NCBI RefSeq assembly: GCF_027942865.1
Contig: NC_134524.1
Location: 5,275,036-5,339,035, forward strand
Direction: 5' to 3'
DNA: 64,000 nt
Source of the DNA: Odontesthes bonariensis
Taxonomy: Eukaryota; Chordata; Actinopteri; Atheriniformes; Atherinopsidae
Positions 46,201 through 54,200 of the stretch are shown here, one piece after another (position 1 is the stretch's first letter; the number at the start of each line of letters is the position of its first letter). The notes below the pieces were generated by a model, which saw only the letters and a list, made by a program, of their open reading frames with translations, did not search any database and was not told the DNA's origin. The position numbers and the translations under genes are program-made.

Positions 46201-49040
46201 CTATAGGTGGATGTCACTATTTTATATGTGAGCTTTCAGTCTGGGTCCAGCATTCACCGTATGAAGTTTGGGACAGATTGGATAATGTATGTGGGAGTTA
46301 TAAGCGACTTCAATTTTCGTGGCGAGTGATAGCGAGTCATCAAACTTTGAGGCGTCGCCACGGCCACGCCCTTTAAGTTTTGAAAAAGTTGGCCAATGAA
46401 TTTTTCCCTCCATGTCTTAAGAGTAACCTGGCCAAGTTTGAAGTCTGTAGCATTAAATCTGTAGGACAAGTTCGATCTTAAGCAAGGCGTGGAATCGGTC
46501 AAAAATGGCACGAAAACGCACTTTCCATCCAAAATGGCCGACTTCCTGTGGACGTGGGACCATGGCGACATGAGACTTTTTTTTGCATCTGGGCATGATG
46601 AATGAGTGTACCGAATTTCGTCGTCCCACGCGAAACTAATCCTATTAAGGGGACCATTTTTAAGCATCATAGGGGGCGCTACAGAGTCAATGAGCGACTC
46701 CCAAAAATATAAAGTTTAGATTCTTTCATGTCGTCGACCAGCAGGTGGCGCTCGCAAAATTTCCTGAGTTTTCGCATACCTTTTGCAAAGAATAAGAAAG
46801 AATAATAATAAACCTTACAGATACAATAGGGTCCTTGCAGTTTCACTGCTCGGTCCCTAATAAAACTAAATGCTAAAAGCTATTCACGACTTTTGAAAAA
46901 ATTCAAATACAAATGCGATTAATTGCGATTAATCAGGGAAATCATGTGATTAATTAGATTAAACGTTTTAATCGTTGCCCAGCCCTAATTAAAACACACC
47001 CTGCTCTAATGTGTCCTTTTCCTGGATCACCGGCTCCTGCCCAGAAGTCCAACTGAAGTCCTCCTGGATGGAAACATAACTTTGTTTTTCTTTTGTCTGT
47101 TTGAATTCCAGCTGACACTGTGATCCTGGAGAGTCCTTCACTTCCTGTGACGGAGGGAAAGAACGTGGAACTGACCTGCTCCTGCAGGGGAAGATACGAG
47201 CCCACGTCTTCATCAAACTTCACTGCTAAGTTCTTCAGAAACGACACATTCATCGGAGAGCAGCCCGGTGGAAAGATGCGTCTTTTAGGAGTGTCCCCGT
47301 CTCATGAAGGCTTCTATGAGTGTGAACACCCCACAAGAGGACGGTCCCCGCAGAGCTGGCTGGCTGTGAAAGGTGATCCTGTTCTGCCATGTGTAGCATC
47401 TGTGTGATTAGCACCATTATCGAGTGTAGAAGAAGAGATGATGAAGCAATGATGGAGGCAGCAGTCACTGCTGGCTCACAAGTAAAAACAGCACAATTAG
47501 ATGATAGTTTTAGGACACAAAGTCAGAATCTGTTCCCTAAAAAGGAGGATTTTAGAAACAGTCTGATGGCTGTGAAATACGCTTCAGCCTCATTACTGAT
47601 GAGAATGTGAAGGAGCATCAGCTGGTGTTGCATGTAGGGACTGGAGAGCCGTCCCGCTGAGCTCCCTGCCACCATCACCTGAGCTGCCAGCCTGGTTATG
47701 ATCAAAAGAGTCAAACTGATGCAGAGGTGAGAAGGGAGGGAGAGAAGAATCCTTAGTCCAGTGGTGAGGGCTTTAAAACAGGATCCTGGAGGTCAACATG
47801 CAGGGTCTCTGGATGCTAAACTGTTAGATCCACCCAAAGTGATTTAGTGTTAAAACAGGAATCAGACCTCCAATTGCTCTGTCTGTGAAAAAGACAAAAG
47901 CCAATGAAGATAACGTAGGAATTAATAGAATTCCAGTCAACCATGGAGACCTGATCCACAGCAGCGAGTTACATCAGAAGCAGAGGTTTCTGTACCCATG
48001 CAGGGTTAAATCTGTCTTATCCAAGCGTCTCACACCAGGTACCGACAAGTCAACAGCACGGCCTGTAACCAAAACCCCGAAATACAACATGACATACTTT
48101 TCATTCTCTTCTGTTAACCACATGTGTGTCATTGCATGCCATGTAAGGACAAGCTCTGAGCTCTGAAAACCAGGTGGGTGGTGACACATTAACACTGGTG
48201 TTTCCTTCTTTCAGTGAAAGACACGCCTCCCAACCCTACCAACCCTCCTCCCAAGTCTCAGACCAGACTGCTGCTCTCCATCCTGCTGCTACTCCTCTCC
48301 ATCGTTATAGTCCTGATGGGAATCTACGTAAACCGAAGGCGGGCTCGAGGTAAGGCCGTCCTTTTATTCTTTTTATCTTATTCATCTTTAACAATGCCGT
48401 GTGACCACTGCTCAAGTTCTGTGGTGAATCCTTCATTAAGTTCTGACACACGTCTCGCTCTGACATCACCTTACAGCCATGTGTTCTGGCTTCTTTACTT
48501 CTTTTTGAGATATCTGCGGATAAATGTTCCTTTAACTGAGATATCTGCAGATAAATGTTCCTTTTAATGAGATATCTGCAGATAAATGTTCCTTTTAATG
48601 AGATATCTGCAGATAAATGTTCCCTTTACTGAGATATCTGCAGATAAATGTTCCTTTTACTGAGATATCTGCAGATAAATGTTCCTTTTGCTGACATATC
48701 TGCAGATAAATGTTCCTTTTACTGAGATATCTGCAGATAAATGTTCCTTTTACTGACATATCTGTAGATAAATGTTCCTTTTGCTGAGATATCTGTAGAT
48801 AAATGTTCCTCTCTGTCCGTGTTCACACTTCAGTCTGCAGGGAGAACTGAACCAGGCTCAGATCAAACACTTATCAGCACTGCACTGAGTTCTGTGGTGA
48901 ATCCTTCATTAAGTTCTGACACACGTCTCGCTCTGACATCACCTTACAGCCATGTGTTCTGGCTTCTTTACTTCTCTTTCCCTGCAGCTCGAGCTGAAGA
49001 CAGAGGGAGAGCTTCAAAGCGTCTGACCCCTCAGCGATGA
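43225..49040 (+). CDS. FCRL-like receptor gene 2
   Basis: Exons: 43225-43255 (leader MELVSTCLFI), 44313-44576 (Ig1), 47112-47372 (Ig2), 48215-48349 (stalk and membrane), 48988-49040 (tail, TGA). All phase 1; 744 bp, 247 residues. Ig1 has PDRSQFFRYESFNLTC and TGLYWCQ; Ig2 has VELTC and EGFYECE. Several N-glycosylation sites (NGS, NRS, NFS, NFT) are visible. A proline-rich stalk precedes a leucine-rich helix with no charged residue, then NRRRARA. The tail, ending KRLTPQR, has no tyrosine motif, so signalling would need partners, yet the usual acidic membrane residue for FcR-gamma pairing is absent. The Ig1-Ig2 intron carries a hAT element with a Helitron-like insertion. Convergent with the gene at 51282-57134, probably a duplicate. 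Confidence 0.85.
45082..45408 (+). CDS. BED finger ORF of hAT copy B, 3' end altered by insertion
   Basis: The same BED ORF as at 14650-14955. Its last residues (LESCKQL) come from the inserted Helitron-like sequence after HMAAHLK. Confidence 0.7.
   Translation: MEKGTELLLGHFHFKVLPGGGVDRTKVICKHCQVELSSQRSSSSLKYHLKAKHTTDSSKSFKETDSGARLLHKNYRKMLMLKVCLHNKCYGTFIHMAAHLKLESCKQL
45385..46860 (-). mobile_element. Helitron-like element, copy 2
   Basis: Comparison with hAT copies A and C shows the empty site ATTTAAAATAAAAC; here CTAGAAAGCTGCAAGC to CTCGGTCCCTAA is inserted between A and T, with no duplication. In its own orientation it ends AGCTTTCTAG. An internal unit containing AACCTGGCCAAGTTTGAAG is repeated three times (about 45780, 46090, 46425), accounting for its greater length than copy 1. 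Confidence 0.65.
48506..48812. repeat. 31-bp minisatellite in the last intron of FCRL-like gene 2
   Basis: About ten copies of GAGATATCTGCAGATAAATG plus TTCCTTTTACT. It is bracketed by an 85-bp direct duplication (48417-48502 and 48888-48972, starting GTTCTGTGGTGAATCC), the second copy of which leads directly into the tail-exon acceptor. Confidence 0.95.
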
Positions 49041-49090
49041 GACGCTTCTCCAGCAGGTCGGCAGCAGAAGAGCAGCCGCACATCAGTGGG

Positions 49091-49096
49091 ATTAAA
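49091..49096 (+). terminator. Possible poly(A) signal of gene 2
   Basis: ATTAAA 51 bp after the stop. An AATAAA at 49941-49946 is a more distal alternative, but would include a transposon. Confidence 0.4.
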
Positions 49097-49199
49097 GCTG
49101 CATCATTTCCCTCTCATTCAGCCTTTTCTTACCTTTAGAACGTCTCAGATATGAAGTAGTAGGAAAAAACATTCTTATTAACTTTTTTATCTCACAGTG

Positions 49200-49325
49200 T
49201 CTGTTCCTTTGTTGTTAGCATCGTTGTAAGAGGGTTCCCGGTCCGAATCCCAGCCGGGGCCTTTCTTTGTGGAGGCTGCATGTTCTCCCACAGCCCAAAA
49301 ACATGCAGGTCAGGTTAGTTAGTGG
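49200..49325 (+). repeat. SINE-like dispersed repeat
   Basis: Includes GGTCCGAATCCCAGCCGGGG, close to a Pol III box B, then GGAGGCTGCATGTTCTCCC and AACATGCAGGTCAGGTTAG, phrases shared with the repeat family at 12590. Confidence 0.55.
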
Positions 49326-49334
49326 CTCTAAACC

Positions 49335-49928
49335 GGAGATACTCATTGCGCGGCTCCTCAAGCTTTAATTGGCGGCACACACTCTCATAGTAGCTTATAA
49401 CAATATGGTAACAATAACAATAATTTTTTTATTGTATTAAAATACTTAATCAGTATTAAGTATTTTTATTAAGTATTAATTAAGGCTTAATGGTGTTTCC
49501 TAAAGGGGGGAACTGTTAAACCTGGCAACGCAGCCCGCTTAAACCACCTCACACTTGACCGCAGAGCACGCTAGCTCCTTTAGCCAGCTGAGATGCAGGC
49601 ACAATGGATCGTTTTTTAATTAAAAAAGGGCAAAAACCAGCACAAAAACCATGCTCATCCTGAATGTCTCACTGTGATTACAACAACAAACTACAAATAC
49701 CACATGAAGAAAGTCGAGGACATGCACGCCAGCTTCTGCTCATCCCAGTTTTAAGGCAAATGTGGTCTGAATTGAAAATGTGTTGGCTGTGTTTTTTTGT
49801 GGGATGTTTTATATGTAGAAATACATATTTGCAAAAATATGACTTTAGTATGTTGTAGTAAAAGTGGCTCTTCCCTTGATTTTGCTGTCAATGTGGCTCT
49901 TGTGAAAAAAATAGTGAGTATCACTGTT
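49335..49928 (+). mobile_element. Non-autonomous hAT (SCAND3/ZBED-like) remnant
   Basis: Ends GAGATACTCATTG and TAGTGAGTATCACTG are imperfect inverses. Inside, ATGGATCGTTTTTTAATTAAA opens like the MDRF start of fish hAT transposases of the SCAND3/ZBED5 type, and breaks quickly. No clean duplication found. Confidence 0.5.
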
Positions 49929-51281
49929 GTAGATGATCATAATAAAGTGTGAGTGTGAACCTGGAGGGTTGTTTGTCTGTGTGTGAGCTGCCTCAGCCTG
50001 GATAAGCCCAAATGGAAGGATGCTCCTCTGTTTCCCTCAGTTGGTTTTATTTCTGCCCCTGTAACACACCTCTGACTCCTTCCAGCAGCTATCTTAGTTA
50101 TATTAGTCACATCTGTCCCAGAATATTCCTTTTTTTTCTCCCACAAACTTCATTTATCACCAATAAGTTCCTTTATTTTTGGTCTTTTTCTTACTTTATT
50201 AAAGCAGAATGTGTTGTTATCCAGCTGTTGATGTGTGATGTGATATCATAAAGTTATGAACTGCAGTACCTCAGCCCCCCAGGACACTTTCAGGCCTGGA
50301 GCATTCATACGAAAGGTTCATGCACTTCAATACAAGTCACAAACACACATTTATATCTTTTAAAATATCTATCATGCTGCTTTTACTCGATTATTTCTTA
50401 TTCTAAATGCACATCATCTCGGTCTGTGGTGCCTCTGTGGAGTTTCAGTTGCACAACAGCGCCCCCTGTCAGCAGACAGGTGGCACTGTGAGCTGCTGAA
50501 GTGATGCACACAGCAGGTATGACTGCTTCAAAGCTGATATGTGAGTGTTGGATAAATTTTAAAAAAACCTCCTCATTTATAACAAGAAGAGGATGTCGTT
50601 GAATAACTGAGAGTACCGGAGGTGAAAGACACAACAACATCACAGCATTTTCAGACAGTTTTTGTGTCTCCTGTTTTTTTTCATCAGTTTGCATCACGTC
50701 TCCTTGCTGTGCTTTAATATTTGTGTTTTCTGCTTTGTTGACGTTTTAATTTTGCTGCATTTTCTGGAATCTCATCATGTTTGTCCTCTCGGTGTCACCA
50801 TAACAACCGTTTCCTTCTCCTGCTGCTCGTCCATCTTCTGACCCCTGAAGCGCCGGTTTTGGATCTCTGTTGGATTGAAATCTTTCAGGTTCCTCAGAGG
50901 ATGGCGCCTAATAAATCCAGTTATCCTGACGTCACACATGTGGGTTCAGACTGATTTGATTGGTTTCTTGAGTCATGTTGCAAACTGTGTGCCGATAGGG
51001 GGAAATATGTTGATTCACCAGATCAGCATAAAGTCACTGAGAAATAAAACCTTTTTTCAAAGTATGAAAATATTCACTCGAGTGCTCACTTCTGTACAAT
51101 ATAAGTCTTTATTAAAAGAAAGTTAAAATATGTGTTTATTATTCAAAATGACAGGGTAAAGCTTCATATATTTATATACAAGTTTAAAACATAAAGGACC
51201 ATAAACATCACGTTTATGGAAGAAACACATTCGTGATGCTTCAACAGTAAAAAGGATTTTCTCTTCATATTTACAGGCTGT
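49929..51281. other. Convergent intergenic space between genes 2 and 3
   Basis: No exon seen. Minus-strand AATAAA-type signals near 51104-51110 and 51130 could serve the FCRL-like gene 3. Confidence 0.45.
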
Positions 51282-54200
51282 TTAATTGTTGCTCTTCTTC
51301 TTCTTCTCATCAGTGCTGTCCACCATTATTAGAATATCACCATTTAGCATCAGCTCGGGCTGCAAGAGAAGCAGAAGAACCGTCACAAGGCAAAGCTTTG
51401 ACAAAAGTTTTCAGCCCCACCCCCCCATCACACTCCCTCCTTCCTCTCAGCATTGTCACCATCTCAGTCTGAGCGGTGAGCTGCAGAGTCCATGTGTGAG
51501 AGATACAGCCTTCTGTAGCTAACATTTAGCCTTCTGTTGCTAACATTTTCATTTATGCTCGAGTAGTTACATGATCAGAGCTCTTGATCTTATGAGAGGA
51601 AATGAGGATAATGTCTATCTTTAATAGGGCTGGGCAACGATTAAAATCTTTAATCTAATTAATCACATGATTTCCCTGATTAATCGCATTTGTACGCAAA
51701 ATCCGAAAATGAATCCAAAAGTAGCGTATAGCTTTTAGCATTTAGCTTTATTTTAAATGTGCTGCCATATGAATGAAAGTGCCATAACATTTGTTGTGCA
51801 AACACACTTTTAACATCAGCATCTTTCTGTAGTTTTTATGTAGAAGCCTCGCTCCACTGTCTGTTTCCTTGAATGACTTGCTGCTATCAGTTGTGTGTTT
51901 TGCCTTTAAGTGATATTTTAGACTGGAACTACTACGCTGAGAAGACAATTCAACTTGGCAGTGTTTACAGATGACTTTGGTTCTGTCGACTCCGCCGTCT
52001 GGAAGAACTTTAAAAAGAAAATGGCCGAGTAAAAGTTCCGTACCCTTCTCCATGTTTGGTGGATCCGCCGATTACTTTCTTTTCCTGTTCCACAGCAGAC
52101 AGCAGCAGACTTTTACAAAATAAAAGCCTGTAAGCAACAGACTTTTACAAAATAAAAGCCTGTGAGCAACAGACTTTTACAAAATAAAATAAGTAATAAA
52201 ACGGGTGGTTAGTGGGTTGAGCAGGTGCCCCATGTACAGAGGCTATAGTCCTCGCTGCAGCTGGCCCCGGTTCAAGTCCCGCATCGGACGGCCCTGTGCT
52301 GCGTGTTGTTCCCCCTCTCTCTGCCCCCTGCTTCCTGTCTCTCTGAACATTCCTATCCATGAAAGGCACAAAATCCCCACCAAATATATTTTTTTTAATA
52401 AATCAAATCAGCGTTAATGCGCAATAAAATATTTATCGGCGTTAAATAATTGAGTTAACTCGCCCAGCCCTAATCTTTAAGTATATTTTTGATGCATTAT
52501 GATCCAACCGCTTGGATCTCTTCTGTTGTTGCCTTCACACAATGAGCATCTGTCTCACTGTACACATGTTCATCTCGTTGTAACCATGGACGACCCTGTA
52601 GATGGAGCCCTGTAATGGCTCTAGTCTAGTTGTGGTGATCATCATGTGTTTAAGCCAACAGATCATCCTAAACGTTACAAACTGGAACTTTAAACTTTGA
52701 ATCATCAATCCACAACAGGATAAACGATGTGCAAAATGAAGAATTACGGGACTGTTGCTGATCTTTCTTGGGGTACAGACCAAACCAAGAGTCCTGGAAG
52801 AGGAAGATGAGGCAGAATAACAGCAGCATGAAGAGCTATGATCAGGAAACTGCCTCCGTCTGCTCTGATTACAAACAAATTAACTGAAGAGTGAAGGGAA
52901 GGAAACCCCCGTTCTCTCATTCATGAAAGACCACCAACACCACTTGTACAGTAATGTGGACGGAATAAAGAACAACTGGTATTACAGCATAAAAAAGTGG
53001 AGGGAGTATCATGGTTTGGAGCCTCAAAATACTTAGATGAAGGTCAAACTTCAGTTCATGTGCAGTCAACAATGAAATCCTGGTGATTCTAAAAGGCTCA
53101 CAGGCTTTGTTCTCGTCTGGATTCTTACCTCGAGCCCACTTCCGGTACGTGTACACACACAAGATGAGTATGATATTATAGAGGATGAAGAGCAGGACAC
53201 CACAAATCACCCTGGTCCAAGGGAAGGCATGAGGAGGAGGAGCAGGAGTGGGAGACAGAACGTTGGGCTGAGCTCTGGCTGTGAGAGGAGAAAAAAAAAC
53301 ATGCATAATGTAGAATTTCATTTTAAATGAAAGTCTTATAAAATCCCCCAAAACTTATAAAATCCTTTATGTTACAAGAACTGTTAATAACTCCATAAAG
53401 TAACATTTACAGTTATGAATGAACAAGTTTGATCAGCTGTTAAGCTGCACAGATGCAGGAGGTTTCTTCATTGTTCCTGCTTTGTTCCTGTGTTCATAGA
53501 TTTAAAAAAAGGTGGTTTAACATTGCCAGAGTACAAAATTATTACAAAAAGTATAGGTTTCAAAAAGGACCACGGTCACAGTTTACCAAGTTACCCCAGC
53601 ATATATTTAGATGTTCGTCCAGTTAACTGTGTTGTTTGTTGGCCAACATTTGGCTCTAAATGCAGATTTAAAACCTCACAAGCACAGTAGAGAAAACAAG
53701 CTGTGTCCAATAGCACACACCATCTTATCTGCGGGGGATAAAACTAGTTAAAATATCGGGTTGGCACTCGTAACTTTATGAAAATGTGAGCGTTTACAGT
53801 TTACAGACCCCACATTTCCACAGAAATATGAGTCAGTTTACTTCAGGTCACTTAAATAAAAGTAACTTTTGTCAATGAAATGTCTTATTTGCTCGAACTA
53901 TCAGTGTATCCTGAGAATAATACACCCCGCTTCTCTGGCGCCCCCTACTGCATGTAATGCAATTCACAAGAATCCTCCGCACCCAAATGAAAACAGCCAA
54001 TCTGAGCCAGGACGAGTACGGTTGCCTTGGTTACTAAGCAGCGCACAGATAACAGCTGAAGCCCAGCAGAGAGGGAGGGGCCTGCCGGTTCATTTTAGTT
54101 TTCAACTGACTTTTTAATTAAACTGCACCGTCTCCAAAGGTTAGAGTCCTGCTTTAACGGTAACATACCGTGAGTATGGACACCTGTAACCTGTAAACTA

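Larger units (their letters stand above)
44847..46987 (+). mobile_element. hAT-like element with BED finger ORF, copy B (no SINE)
   Basis: Starts TAGGGCTGGGC and ends CCCAGCCCTA, flanked by ATTAAAAG and ATTAAAAC, an 8-bp duplication with one difference. It lacks the SINE found in copies A and C. Split by a Helitron-like element at 45385-46860. Confidence 0.9.
51625..52472 (-). mobile_element. hAT-like element with BED ORF, copy C (SINE-bearing)
   Basis: Termini TAGGGCTGGGC and GCCCAGCCCTA with a perfect 8-bp duplication, ATCTTTAA, at 51617-51624 and 52473-52480. It holds a 101-codon BED ORF (52053-51748) and a SINE (52203-52378), and lies in the last intron of FCRL-like gene 3. Confidence 0.95.
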
